A stretch of 64,000 nt of DNA from Boswellia sacra (GCA_013180625.2 SNVD02013763.1:1-64000); one strand, 5' to 3'. Shown: positions 42,385 through 55,013, counted from the first letter of the stretch. Notes: generated by a model from the letters alone, not told the origin. A program made the numbers and translations.

Positions 42385-44264
42385 TGTAGACACTAAATTT
42401 TTTAGGCTCAATGATGAGATAAAGAAGAATATTGAGCAAAAAAAATGATCAAAATGCCCTTACGACCCAAGAAGAGAAGGGTGAGAAAGAGTTGAAGAAG
42501 AGCCTTGAAAACTGACATGTGAATTTGAAAAATCATAGAAATTAATCTATAAAGAATCTAATAATGAGTCATATATTGTTACAAAGTTATGGATGTCTAG
42601 TTTTCATAGAAATTTACAGATTAGAAATCAGAGTCGAATCCAAGAAGTTATGTGCAGTTGAAGGAGCAAAGGTCTAAAGGGACTACATCGAAGAATGGCA
42701 AAATAAGAAGGGACCAAAGGAATAATAGCTGGTCGACTGTCCATGATAATCGCTAGGCTCTTGGGTGATGGCTGATCAGCTATTAGATAGTTGCCCGACC
42801 GCTTGGAGATGGCCACCCGGCTCTTTATGGCTTATTTTAAAAATTTTCAATATGAACCTTCCTTTTTTGTTTTGTTTTTTCCTTTTTCATCTTCATCCAT
42901 CTCCTATATAAAACCCCCTTGGCTCACTTCTCAAGGCACACCAATTGTGGAATACAATCATCTCTTCTCTCTCTTGAAGACTCACTCAAGAATTCGATAA
43001 GTCTTTCTTAGTATAAAGTTTTCAGACGTTCTATTGCTCTAAACTTGGATAGGGTACGTCTTGATAGCAGAATTCTCTCCTTCCTCTCATTTTCTCTTTT
43101 ATTTTTCTTGCTTATAAGAAGATATTTAGGGTTTAATTTTATGATTAAGATCATGCTATGGTTAGTATGAATTATTCTAACCCTATTTGTTTTGCAAGGT
43201 GGATAAGCGTGTCAAGGAAAGTCTGTAATCTCTCCTTTATTAGAATCATGCTTATGAGTTTAATTTCTTCGCGAATGCTTAGAAACATGCCTAAGAGTAC
43301 ATGCTTAGAATCATACTTAAAAGCACATGATTAGAATCATGTTAGGAGAATTTATATTTGCTTTGATGAATGCTAGGAAATAGCACAGAATAGGTAAGAA
43401 TTACCGTTTTACCCTTGAATTACTGTTTTACCCTTGAATGACTTGTTTGATGATGATTGCTTGAATTATATTAGAATATGCCATGAATACCATGTTTGGG
43501 CTAGAATAAACTATGAATGCCATGGTCGGCTAGAAATGCCATGATAATTGATGTGAATTAGGCTAGAATAAGCAATAGGTAGAATTGCAATGATAGAATT
43601 TATCAAAATCTAGGCTAGAATGCCATAATATTAGATTATGACTTTATTTGATTTATAATTTGTTTGTTTATTATGTATGAACGTTTGTGTATTAAGAAGT
43701 GTAATTATGTGATGTTATGAAGTGATGGTGGACTTACATTGATGGTGAGGGACCATTACTTAGAATGAATGTTCAAACATATGAATGTATGAAATATTTC
43801 ATTATTTTGAAGAACCAATGTTGTAATCCTTTCCCCTTCCCCCATGTATGATGAAAATGTAATCTATTCTCCCTCCTCTATCTTTGTATGAATATACAAT
43901 TGTATTTTATTGAATAATCATCTCGCATGTATAAAAATATAAAAAGAGAAATGTGTGCATAAAATGAACAATCTAAGCGGTCTAAGTAACAACACGAGTA
44001 TTTTCCAAGTGGAGTCGAATTTACATCCAAGGTGGGCCGAAAGACTCATACCTAACTTCCTGAACCCGTCTCTGAAGAGATGAGGGTAGTTTAGGTCCTA
44101 AAACGAGGGATTGGATAGCCCCCATTCATTCCCAATTAAATTGGGTGGTGACTCTTTTCTCCAGACATGCCCATGGCTTGTTTGTGTTCTATTAAGTCTT
44201 GAAAGAGGCTTTGACACAGTGTCACAGTCACAAATGCTCTAGAGGGTTCAAAGCTCCATTCACA
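42385..44264 (+). repeat. LTR L4 (T4)
   Basis: About 1.88 kb, TGTAGACACT to TTCACA. It contains TATATAAAA (42906-42914) followed by a CT-rich stretch, as in L3. It is followed by an intact primer-binding site, so it is in 5' LTR position for whatever lay downstream. Confidence 0.82.
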
Positions 44265-44265
44265 G

Positions 44266-44284
44266 TGGCGACTCCACTGGGGAT
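44266..44284 (+). promoter_or_regulatory. Primer-binding site after L4 (tRNA-Arg type)
   Basis: TGGCGACTCCACTGGGGAT, one base after the LTR end. Identical to the minus-strand site of T1. Confidence 0.85.
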
Positions 44285-44386
44285 AAGAGAAGTTGATTCC
44301 GATGGGAACACCAAATTCTAATACCTTGTGTTAGCATAATGAGTCCTTGTATCACTACACTTTTTCAATAGAAAATTAAAGTGGGC
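44285..44386 (+). other. Truncated leader after L4
   Basis: About 70-75 bp match the inverted T1 leader (CAAATTCTAATAC, CCTTG(C/T)ATCACTAC), then homology stops near 44357. The gag and pol region is missing. Confidence 0.55.
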
Positions 44387-44700
44387 TATCATTACAAGCT
44401 TGATAAAGCCTTAATAATCCTTAATGTTGTGATAAGCCTACATTAGTAGAGAGTAGTGTGAAAAATGGGCTTATGGTAGTCCTTCTATCTTTAGAGATTG
44501 ATCACTAGTTTCTATTTGCATAAAGCTATCCGAGTCTTAACAAGTGAAGTATGATTGGCTACACATACACACACACAAAGAATCTTGAATAAAGCAATTA
44601 TGGCTTAGAGTTGAAATTATGAACAATCACGATGTCAACAGATTACCATTGAGCTATTGAATTTGAGAAATCTTGGAGGAACTTGAATATGAATTAAATT
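44387..44700 (+). mobile_element. Fragment of an Athila-like element
   Basis: Homologous to 9113-9405 of the Athila-like element (AGCTTGATAAAG, CCTACATTAGT(A/G)GAGAGT, ACACACACAC). It has no LTR and is more diverged, so it is a separate older remnant. Confidence 0.65.
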
Positions 44701-45153
44701 GATGCACAACTTACGTTCAACATTTCAACTTGTTATTGGAGGATGTTGGGTTTATTGAAAAGAAGTCAAAAAGAAGAAAATTTGTCAACAGTTTCCATTA
44801 AGCGTGTCAAAGAAGTAACTTTGCTACCAACAGTGAAGAAGCAAGATATATGGAAGAAGTTAGCCACTTTGTCTAGTATGGATGTTTACAAAGAAGAGGG
44901 AATAATGCCTTTAAGGTTAGATGAAGAAATTCCTTGAGACAATACCAGACTCTTCATACAGGGGGTAAAAGAATTGCCCATTTGACTTAAGGACTGAAAA
45001 GAGGCAAGTGAGCAAAGAATTGCTCTAATCATCGTGAAAATCAAGGTAGATAGAATTATCTCAATCATCTTGGAGGAAGTGCAACAAAATGATGCTAGAA
45101 TAGACAGCCTCTCTTGTAGCCAAATATGAAGAAAATAAATAAATAAAAGTTTG
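44701..45153 (+). other. Unassigned T5 sequence
   Basis: A frame at 44743-44937 (Lys/Glu-rich) is not recognised. The end (LVAKYEENK-like, near 45110-45140) resembles the tail of a Tat polyprotein before the hairpin repeats. Confidence 0.35.
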
Positions 45154-45425
45154 GTAAGTTGAAAACCTTGAAAAGGCGGCTTAGGTAAAAATTAAGGCAA
45201 GCCTGCTAAGCTGAAACCCGAAAGGGTAGCTTAGACAAAAATTAGGGTATGAAAGAAAAGAAGAAAAAGCTTGCTGAGTTGAAAACCCAGAATGGGTGGC
45301 TTAGGCAAAAGTTAGGGCATGAAAGAAGAGAAGAAAAATCCTGCTAAGTTGAAAACCTAGAAAAGGCGGCTCAGGCAAAAGTTAGGGCAAGCTCGTAAGT
45401 CAAAAACCCAAAAAGGGCAGCTTAG
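45154..45425 (+). repeat. Five tandem CTAAG hairpin units (T5)
   Basis: Units at 45154-45184, 45206-45234, 45274-45304, 45344-45374 and 45395-45425, separated by 20-40 bp. In the second, CTAAGCT pairs with AGCTTAG, a GAA bulge follows the first arm, and ACCC pairs with GGGT around a GAAA loop. Other units replace the inner stem by CCTT/AAGG or ACCCA/TGGGT, keeping pairing. Confidence 0.75.
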
Positions 45426-45439
45426 CCAAAATTTAGAGT

Positions 45440-46500
45440 TAGAAGAAAAACCTGAAGAAGCAAAAGACTGCCACCGAACCTCTAACAAGAATTAATTTTG
45501 ACTTGATCCAGTCTAATCAACGTCTCAGCTAGAATCAAGGAAACTGCTGTGAAACCTAGGCTTATCTGAGAAATGATGATCACAAGATAAAGGTCACTAA
45601 GACCATTTGGAAAGACCAATAGAGACCATGCAAGAAGGCAGAATTAAAAAATGTGAAGCCAACAAAATGAAGTCATGTCCGTCATCCCAAGCAAAGGCAT
45701 GATGGAGGATAATGTCACCCTACCACCCCTAGTGTGAATGTCCATGGTGGAACTTGGGAAGTCGAAGAAGTAGGCAAGATCAGTTGCTAATGGTGTCTAG
45801 ATTGTAGGAAGAATAGGGCTCTCAGAACTGGATGAATGATGATTGAATGTAAAGAATTCCTCATACAAGGGGCAAAGCTCTTGCCTATTGAAGCAGAAGA
45901 CGTGATCATAAAGATCCATAAAGATTGTGCATTCCTTTAGAAAAGGTACATCAAGCTCTACATGTCAAAGGAACTTTAGGTAAAAAAGATCGATGGATTC
46001 GAGTTGTTTCTAGTCATCATCCTTTAAAGGCTTTAAAAGAGGCTGGAGGGTATAGAGAAGGTCTCAAACATACTAGAAAATGGGAGAAGAGACATTGGAA
46101 GGTGTAAAGAGAGGTGGAAAGGAAAATGAGAAAGCCGATGGCGACAGTCCTTACTCATCATCACTAACATTAATTGAAGAAGCAGTAACTTGAGCCTAAA
46201 AATGCTCAACCTCTCACTCTAGACACTGGATTTGCTAGTGACCCATCTCGCCCTGGCAAGAAGCATATGGTTAGAAAAATAAACATTATGCATACATGAA
46301 TCATAAATCCTTTTCTTGTAGGAAGCATGATCCAGAATGAAGCGTAGTCCAAAAGTGACCAAGAATCACAAAGCAGTATGAAATGCTGGGGGTAACTGTA
46401 AAGGAATTGGGCTCAACATCTAGAGGAATAACAATAGAAGCAACATGATGTGCAAGGTCAGGTAGCTAAATCTCGATGAGATCCCTTCCGGTAGTATGAT
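45440..46500 (-). pseudogene. T5 antisense ORF remnant
   Basis: Collinear with 18956-20100 of T3 and 51760-52700 of T6 (shared phrases such as AAGACTGCCACCGAACCTCTAAC at the start). No frame longer than about 60 codons survives and the PMD part is gone. Confidence 0.5.
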
Positions 46501-46589
46501 GTTCAAAAGTAGCTTTTTCTCGATGAGATTTCTCTTAGGCAACATTCTCTTAAACAACATGATATGCAAGAGCAATGAAGAGAGCATCT

Positions 46590-46980
46590 TATTTGAAGAA
46601 TGATGTTCACCTTGAAGAAAGAATCTTCCTTGACGAAGGCGTTCACATTGAATAAGGAATCCACCTCAAAGAAGGCATCATCCTCGAAGAAGTTATCCAC
46701 CTTGAATAAGGAATCTCCCTCCAAGAAGGCATCTTCCTCGAAGAAGTTATCCACCTTGAAGAAGGAATCCACCACAAAGAAGGCATCATCCTTGAAGAAG
46801 TTATCCTGAAGAAGGAATCTCCCCCGAAGAAGGCATCTTCCTTGAAGAAGGACTCTCCATTGAAGAAAGCATCCACCTTGAAGAAGACACCTTCCTCGAA
46901 GAAGATATCCACCTTGAAGAAGGAATCTCCCTCGAAGAAGGAATCTACTATGAAGAAGACATCCTAAAAGCCATCTTTTA
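46590..46980 (+). repeat. 21-bp minisatellite in T5
   Basis: About 18 units of the GAAGAAGGAATC(T/C)(A/C)CC type, period 21 bp (seven codons), so both strands show false ORFs (KKxSxxx on plus). Absent from T3 and T6 at the same place, so it expanded locally. Confidence 0.8.
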
Positions 46981-47104
46981 TATTTCACCATGAAGAAGGA
47001 ATGTGAAGTCTACCCTACCTAAGGAATTTTGAAGAAGAAATTTGAAGTTCACCTTGAAGGACTTGAAAAAAACAAGATTCATAGTCAGATAGTTTGCAGG
47101 ATCA

Positions 47105-47235
47105 AGGGTAAAAGGTCAAAGAGAGAAAAAGAAAGAAAAAGAAAGAAAAAGAAAATGGGAGAAGGGAAAAAGAGAGAAAAAAGAGAAAAGAGAAGAGAGA
47201 GAAAGAAAGAAGAAAAAGAGAAAAGAAAAAAAGGA
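47105..47235 (+). repeat. Purine tract of T5
   Basis: A/G-only run in the same relative position as 34545-34915 and 61678-61860. ORFs in it are artefacts. Confidence 0.8.
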
Positions 47236-47880
47236 GAATTTCTCATCAACCTTAAGACACTTCCAACGAAATTGGTGACAAGTACTTGACCATGGCAATG
47301 GTTTAACAACTCACAAAGAAAGAAGAGCAACCTTAGTCGATAGAATCTTCGAGTTGGAATCATATGGAAGAATTTCTCCAGATATTAGAAAGCAATCTGT
47401 TGAAGAACGCACCAACAAGGAAAAAATTTGAATTAATTTTTACATCATTTAAGATTTTTTTCCAATTTTGCAAGAACTTACAAAAACAAATGGAAGAATC
47501 CCCAACAAGTCTAAGAATCTGGAACATCCAAATGAAGAATGGCAAATGTAAAAGAAGTCAAGAATGAAGAATGTCCAAACATGATCAAGAGATTTTCCCC
47601 AGTCGATTGAAAGGAATCAAGAATAAAAGCTTGGGCGTGAAACCCATTCAGTACAAAATCTGAAGCAGATTAAGGAAACTTGAAGAATAGTAAGAAGGAG
47701 GGCATGAAACCCAACAAATGCAAAGACTAAAGAAGATTGAATAAGCATAAGATACTTAGAAGAGGGGCATGAAACCCAATAAATACAAAATCTAAAGAGA
47801 TCAAAGATGAATGAAGAATGCTCAACCGAAGGCACGAAGAATGAAAAGGTCTAAAGACCGCAAAGTAGTGCATGATAGAA
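47236..47880 (+). other. T5 3' spacer
   Basis: Non-coding, homologous to 34960-35490 of T3 (CTTGACCATGGCAATGG, GAAACCCAATAA(A/G)TGCAA). The GAAACCCA(A/T)(C/T)-type phrase repeats three times (47637-47780). Confidence 0.6.
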
Positions 47881-48745
47881 GTTTTTCCAGTGGGCATGCA
47901 TTAGAAGGAAGCCCTAAGAAGTAGGTGCACTTAAGAATGTTTTAAGCCCTTAGAACAGGCACAAGCCCTAAGAAGAGGTGCACTAAAAAGTGTTAAAAAC
48001 CCTAAGAAGTATGTGCACTTAAGAGTGTTTTAAGCCCTTAGAATAGGCACAAGCACTAAGAAGAGGCGTACTTAAGAGTGTTAAAAAACCTAAGAAGTAG
48101 GTGCACTTAGGAGCGTTTTAAGCCCTTAGAATAGGCGTATTGAAGAGTGTTACTGAACCCTAAAAAGTAGGTGCACTAAGGAGTGTTAGAAACCCTTAAA
48201 AGTAGGTGCACTAAAGAGTGTCACTAAACCCTAAGAAGTAGGTGCACTAAAGAGTCTTAGAAACCCTAAGAAGTAAGTGCAATGAAGAGTGTCTTATCAT
48301 AGCATCATAAGTATGCTTTCTCGTCCTTGAATGGGCACGCTTTAGCCCTTAGATGGGCACGTTCACCCTTGGATGGGCATACTAGCCCTTGGATAGGCAC
48401 ACCTCCCAAAGATAGGCATGTTAGCCCTTGAATGGGAACACTCATCTTAGATAGGCACGTTCACCTTAGATAGGCACCTCAGCCCTTGAATGGACACACT
48501 TGCCTTAAATAGGCATGTTCACCCTTGGATGGGCACACCACCTTAGATAGGCATGTCAGCCTTTGGATAGGCACACTCACCTTAGATAGGCACAGATAGA
48601 CACCTCAGCCCTTGAATGGGCACACTTGCCTTAGATTGGCACCTTCACCCTTGGATGGGTACCTCAGCCCATGAATAGGCACATTCGCCTTAGATAGGGT
48701 GCGTTCACCCTTAGATGGGCATATTAGTCTCTCAATGGACACACA
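47881..48745 (+). repeat. Minisatellite arrays before L5
   Basis: First part (47905-48300): units of about 40-60 bp with AAGAAGTAGGTGCACT and AAGAGTGTTTTAAGCCCTTAG. Second part (48310-48740): about 24 units of roughly 16-18 bp alternating CCTTGGATGGGCACAC and CCTTAGATAGGCACGT. Locally GC-richer than the surroundings. Confidence 0.8.
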
Positions 48746-48869
48746 CTTTGCATGAATAGAAGGGAGTAGTAAGAAAGTTTGAAAGAAGGAGGACGAAGTC
48801 GAAAATTATGTGAAGGAAGAAAGAAAGAGTAAGAATACTTTTCTGACTTTTGTGTCCCACAAACCTCTC

Positions 48870-48885
48870 CAAAGTAGGGGGTAAG
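48870..48885 (+). promoter_or_regulatory. Polypurine tract of T5
   Basis: CCAAAGTAGGGGGTAAG just before L5, identical to that before L3. Confidence 0.75.
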
Positions 48886-48886
48886 C

Positions 48887-50932
48887 TGTAGAAACTAAAT
48901 TTTTGAGGCTCAAGGATCAAATAAAGATAAATGTCGACCAAAGAAAATGATCAAAATGCCCTGAGAGAGTCAATAAGAGAAGGGTGAAAAGAAGTTGGTA
49001 AAAAGTCTAGAAAACTGATACATGACATTGAAAAATCACGGAGATTAATCCTGGAGGAATCTGGTAATGTGTTATATACCGTTGCAGAGCTAGTTTTCAT
49101 AGAAATTTACGGATCACAAATCATAGTTGAATTCCAAAAGTTATGCACGATCAAAGGAATAAAGATTCGAAGGGACTGCATCGAAGGATGATAAAAAAGG
49201 AAAGGGTCGAAAAGAAATTGGGTGACCGGCCATCAACAGCCGCCTGACCATCTGCCACCTGGCTATTGGCCAATGGCCGGCCGTCTGTTAGATGGTCATC
49301 AGGCCATCTGGAGATGGCTACCCAGCCCTCTTGGGTTTATTTCCGAAAATTTTCTTTAGAAACTTCATTTTTTGTTTGCACCCCTCCTATATATAAACAA
49401 CCCCTTTTTCACTTCTCAAGGCACACTGATTGTCGAATACAATCATCTCTTTCTCCCCCTTGAAAACATGCTTAAGAATTTGAGAAGTCTTTTCTAGTAT
49501 AATTTTTTAGGCGTTCTATTGCTCTAAGCCAGGAAAGGGTACGTCTTAAGAGCAGAATTCTCTCCTCCCTACTAATTTCTCTTTTATTTTTCTTGCTTAG
49601 AAGAAGCATGTTTAGGATTTTATTTTATGCTTAGAAGCATGTTTAGGGCTTTATTTTATGCTTAGAGAATGTTTAGGGTTATTATGAATTGTTTTAACCC
49701 GATTTGTTTTACAAGATGGATAAGCGTGTCAAAGTAAGTCTGCAATCCTTCCTTTTTTAGAATCATGCCTAGGAATTTACTTTCTTTGCGATTGCTTAGA
49801 ATTATGATTAGGAAAACATCTTTAAAATTATGCTTAAGAGGATATGATTATTATTGTTCTAGAAAAACTTATCTACTTTGATGAATGCTAGGAAATAGCA
49901 TCGAATAGGTAGAATTACCATTTTGGCCTTGAATGCTATGATTGTTGGATGTTTAAATTATACTAGAATATGCCACGAATACCATGAATTAGGCTAGAAC
50001 ATGCCATGAATGTTATGATTTAGTCTAGAAATGTCATGATGATACATGATATCAACAATGCTAGAATATCAATAGGTAAAATTGTCATGATAGAATTTAT
50101 CAAAATTTAGGCTAAAATGCCATGATATTAGATTATGGCTTTGTATTGAACTAATTGATTTATAAATATATGATATGAGTATGCCATGTTTAGAAGTGCA
50201 ATTGTATAATGCCATGAAGCGATGGTGGACTCACATTGATTGTAAGGGACCATCACTTAGGATGAATACTTAAATAACATGGATATGTGTTTAGAGACTT
50301 GATAGACATTGAATAGACTCACAAATGATGGTAAGGAATTCATTATCTATTGAGTCTCTCCTTGAATGCTTATGTAAGAATTTATAATATGCATGAATGT
50401 GTAATGGATTGTATATATGAATGAGACATTTGAAGTGTTAAAGTAGAATTTACTTTATTGTTAAATAACAATTGTTGTAATCCTCTCCCCTTCCCCCATG
50501 TATGAAAGAAAATATATTCTATTCTCCTCCCTCTTTCTTTGTATGAATATATAACTGCCATTGATTGAATAATCACCTTGCATGCTTAAAGAAGATAAAA
50601 TGAATAATGTTTGCATAAAATAAACAATCTAAGTGGACTAAGTAACAACACGAGATATTTCTATTTGGTATTTTCCAAGTGGATGCCGGATTTACATTTG
50701 GACGAGTCAAAAGACTCGTACCTAAATTCTCGAACCCATCTTTGAAGGGATGATGGTAGTTCAGGTCCTGAAGCGAGGGATCAGATTGCCCCCATTCATT
50801 CCTAATTGAATAATTTAGTGTGACTTTGTCCAGACATGCCCATGGCTCGTTTGTGTTCCTTTAAGTATTGAAAGAGGCTTTGACACAGTGTCGTGATCGC
50901 AAATGCTCTAGGGAATGAAAGCCTCGTTCACA
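48887..50932 (+). repeat. LTR L5 (T5)
   Basis: About 2.05 kb from TGTAGAAACT to TTCACA. A TATATATAAACA box (49389-49400) is followed by a CT-rich start region. No primer-binding site follows; antisense-frame sequence of T6 abuts it, as integrase sequence abuts L3. Confidence 0.82.
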
Positions 50933-51470
50933 CTCACTGTATCACTCATGGCACTGTCTAGTTCAAATTTTAGGATCAGGAATGGAAGCCTGAAAGTCAC
51001 CCAATCCTTATACCGATCGTCTGTCTTGAAATCATAATCATGGAATAGATTCCTCTCAATGGTGTGATATGGCCAAGAATCCTTCACACACTCTTGATAA
51101 CAAGCAAATAGTCTCCCAAGACTGAACGCAGTCAGTGAATCCATGATCCTTTGTTTCAAACCGTACTATCAACACAGTCTAGCAGGATCATAAAATGAAC
51201 TATGGGTGAAACCCACTAAAGGCACACATATGATGTAGTTCATGATTGTCACATGCTCTAATCTCCACCATGGACAATACCAACAGATCTGAGTGTTAGG
51301 GATAACTCAGAGCCAGTCAATCCAAGAGAGACGTCTCTCAACTCTTTTTCATGTATGAAGTCGAGGTCTATAATAGGAAATGTCTCCTTTAGGCGGTGCT
51401 AGAATAGACAACCAATCTTGTAACTAGATCTGAGAAAAAAAAGAAACAAAGAAAAATAAGAAAAAGAAGC
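50933..51470 (-). pseudogene. Antisense ORF C-terminal piece next to L5 (T6)
   Basis: A minus-strand frame at 50908-51159 (first residues DSLTAFSLGRLFACYQ, later WPYHTIERNLF) is collinear with 38717-38902 in T4. It is followed by decayed related sequence to about 51420. The family's function is unknown to me. Confidence 0.5.
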
Positions 51471-51473
51471 CTG

Positions 51474-51667
51474 CTAAGTTAAAAACTCAAAAAGCGTGGC
51501 TTAGGCAAAAATTAAGGCAAGCACGCTAAGCTGAAAACCTAAAAAGGGCAGTTTAGGCAAAAGTTAGGGAATGATAAAAAGAAGAGCCCACTAAGTGAAA
51601 AACCCAAAAAAGGCAACTAAAGTTAGGGCAAGCTTGCTAAGTCGAAAAACTAAAAAGGGTGACTTAG
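51474..51667 (+). repeat. CTAAG hairpin units in T6
   Basis: Four units (51474-51504, 51526-51556, about 51591-51620, 51637-51667), more diverged than in T5. Outer CTAAG/CTTAG arms persist in most; the third has lost its right arm. Confidence 0.6.
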
Positions 51668-51759
51668 TAAAAAATTGGAGCATAAAAAGGGGAGGGGGGG
51701 TGTGGGGGAGTGGGGGAGAAGGGAGGGGAAGGAAGCGAATCATGAAGGAAGAACCTAAA
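51668..51759 (+). other. G/A-rich spacer
   Basis: A GGGGAGGGGGGGTGTGGGGGAG-like run at 51687-51735, then A-rich sequence. No gene. Confidence 0.6.
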
Positions 51760-54700
51760 GAAGCAAGAGACTGTAACCAAACCGTTGACTTGGATCAATC
51801 TTGACTCAATCTAGTTCGATCAAAGTCTTGGCCAAAATCATGGGAATAGTTGTGAAACCGGGTCCCATCTAAGGAATGATGGTTACAAGATGTGGATCCT
51901 TGAGACCATCCGGTAAGACTAGTAGGAACTGTTCAAGAAAGCAGAATTGAAGAAGACAAAGCCAACCAGACGAAACCCTATCTATTATTCTGATCAAAGG
52001 CATGATAGAAGATAATATCACTCTTACCACCCCAAGTGTGAATGCCTATAGTGAAAATCAAGAAGTCAAAGAAGTAGGCTAGATCAAATGTTGATGGTAT
52101 CTAGATAGTAGGAAGAATGAGGCTCTCAGAACTGGATGATTAATGGCCTAGTATAGCAGAGAATTCCTCATACAAAAGGCAAAGCTCTTCTCCATTGAGA
52201 CTGAAGACGTGATCATAAAGATCCTAGAAGGTTATGCAATCCTTTAAAAAAGAAATGTCAAGCTTGACATGACAAAGGAAATTCAAACGATAGAGTCCTC
52301 ACTTGAGTCGTTTCCAGTCCTCATCCTTCAAAGGCCTCAGAAGAAGATAGAAGATTTGGAAAGAAGCTTTAGAAATGATGAATGGCACGGAGAGGTGTTG
52401 AAAAATGTAAAAATAGAGTCTCGAGAAATAAGGGAAAAGTATAGAGAAATAGCAAAGAGGAGCAGTACTTAAATAGTGCACAAAACAAAACAGAAAAGGG
52501 AAGAATCACCAAGAACCGCCAGCCAACCATCTGACTATCGGTCGATTGTTGCATGATGGCTAACTAGTTATCAAATAGCTGCCCAACTGTCGGACAACTA
52601 CCCAGCAGTCTATTGGCTAGCCAGCAATTATTTGGGCTAAACAACCCATTGGCCCTCCTCCTGCGCGATCCTTCAACTTTCGGAATGTTTACCAACGAGT
52701 GATTTTGAGCATGCGACTTCTAGATTTTGTTGTTTTATTTAGAATTGAATGAATGATGATATGGGAACAAATTTGAACAAATTTGGGTGTAAATTTAGTG
52801 CAATATGCAAAGTGTATGGAATCACAAGTAGAAAATTTTCACTAAAGTTTCTGAAAACTGTTTACATATCATAGAAGTTCACATATGGAAGCAAAATGAG
52901 CAAAAGAAAGTCCCAATAGAAGCCAACAATGGCAGTCTTCACTCATCATGAGCATTATCAATGTTAAAAGAGAAAGCAGCGACCTGGGCCTGGAGACGCT
53001 CAACCTCACGTTGCAAATGAGTAACTTCTTTGTTACCCGTCTAACCAAGCAAAAGAATCATATGGTTAGAAAAAGTGTTAAGATAGAATCATGCACACAT
53101 GAAATATAGAAGGGTACTTTACTTGATACTAATGAGACATCTACAAAACATATCTGTGGGAAGTGCCCTGTATATGAAAAACCCGTTCCATGGAAGATTG
53201 TGGCACCTACATCACATTGTATTCTTATTAATGATAAATGACAGGAAATTTGAGAAACGAACAGTCAAAAGACTTACCAAAATAGTGTCTTATGGCACCA
53301 AAGGAACGGGCATTTCGGATCCTCGGTGATCATGTGGCTATGGATCGACCCATTATCATCCCATGTGTAGACAACGTTACTGGGGTAAGCTTGGGAGGTC
53401 ACCAATCACATAACTAGTCAGAACAGTCAAGACATCTAAAGGAGCTAGAGGAGGAGGTGGTTGTTAAGCCACTATAAAAAAAGAATCTAACATGCGCTAG
53501 TGCCTAAAGAGGAGGCTCTCAATCTCTTCCCATGATAAGCAGAAGAACTACCAAAGTGTCTAGAGGATGAGGAATGTCATCAATAGATCGGTCGTGCCTA
53601 GTGTACAATGGAGTGGCTTGAATCCAGTTGATGTAGGAAGTCATCATCAATGGGAATTTGATCCTATTCAAGTGAATCCCAATCATGTAGTCTGACACCT
53701 TTGGCTCCACATCCAAATCAACTGAATTTGTCATCAGAACTGATTGCGAAGGAGGAATTATATGGCATGTTAGGCCGTTGTACTAATCCTACATGGGATC
53801 ACCTAAATACCACATCATGCTGGTAAGAGGATGCGATATAAGTTAAAAAGGAAAGCAACCCTTATAGCTGCGAACCAGTTCTCCTCAGGACCCCACAATT
53901 AAGAGTGAATCTGTGAAAGAGTAGAGAAGCATGGTAAGATTCTGATATAAATAAAAATATTGACTGTAATCTCTTTTTACCTTATCCTAAGTCATCATAT
54001 AAATGTAATCATGAAAGAAGTCTAGCTCATGAGACCTCATAAACTTTGCACGATGTGCAACCCACCTCTTCATCTGAGGAAAGGAAGAATCATCATAAGT
54101 AGGAAGAGGAGATGGTAGAACTCCTAACTCGTATGCCCACATCTATCATGGATAGTACAAAATCAGAAATGGAAGCTATACAGACAAATTATTGAAAGTG
54201 TAGAGAAGAAAGAAATTTCCTTAAGAAGTAGAGCAAATCCAGAGATCCTAGCAATACTTAGACAGGCTCGATCCAAACCAAAATATAGCTGGCCAAGAGT
54301 AGTACAACCCCAGTCGAAATCCCTCACTCAATCAAGATCTTGTAGGGTAGGAAGTAAAGTCAAAGTAGTGGTGTTTAATGCATTGGCAAAGAGCGTCATA
54401 CCATGTAAATAGACAATGAAGCTGCAAGCATACTAGTCCACCTCGACTGGAGACAAGTTAGACCTTCGTCTCCAATATTCGTACAAAGGAGTGTACCAAA
54501 TGGCCATGTTGCTCTTGACCTTCACCTCACACCCTAAAAGTTGTTGAATCAAATTCTATTGATCTCTTGAGTCTGCAATACATATGTCAATGGGAATGGC
54601 CTCCCCACCACATGCAAGGCTGGTCAAGGTAGCAATGTCTAAAGGCATAATAGTCATCTCACCGATGAGAAGATGGAAAGTGTGGGTCGTGTCCATCCAC

Positions 54701-55008
54701 CTCTCGCACAAAGCGACTGATACTTGATGATCAGTGTACGGAGGGGTATGCAAAAGACAATTGATGAATTTGCAGAAACTGGTATCAACAATCCTACTCT
54801 TAATAGCCTAATTCTCTATCTCTAGAAACCAACTGTGGGCTCCAAAAAATGACCCACACATCTTTTTCTTTTGGTATTCCTAAAGCAAGAAATTAAAGTC
54901 TCTACATGAATACATGCCTAGAAAATTTGAAGAAAATGGAAAACTGAGGGATGAAGAAGAGTACATAACAAACTAATCGTGTGGGCAGCCACGTTGTAGA
55001 TAGTCGAC
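51760..55008 (-). pseudogene. T6 antisense ORF with plant mobile domain
   Basis: The best-preserved PMD frame of the window is 54556-54753 (ERWMDTTHTFHLLIGEMTI followed by PLDIATLTSLACGG). The rest down to 51760 is collinear with T3 (18956-21143 and 33494-34240) without a CACTA element, so it serves as an empty-site reference. Stops and frameshifts are frequent. The N-terminal remainder lies at 61420-61580 beyond the Copia insertion. Confidence 0.65.
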
Positions 55009-55013
55009 ACCTC

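Noticed and set aside
46503..46991. 162-codon minus-strand ORF and its plus partner
   Set aside because: It is produced by the 21-bp minisatellite; the repeats lack stops in several frames.
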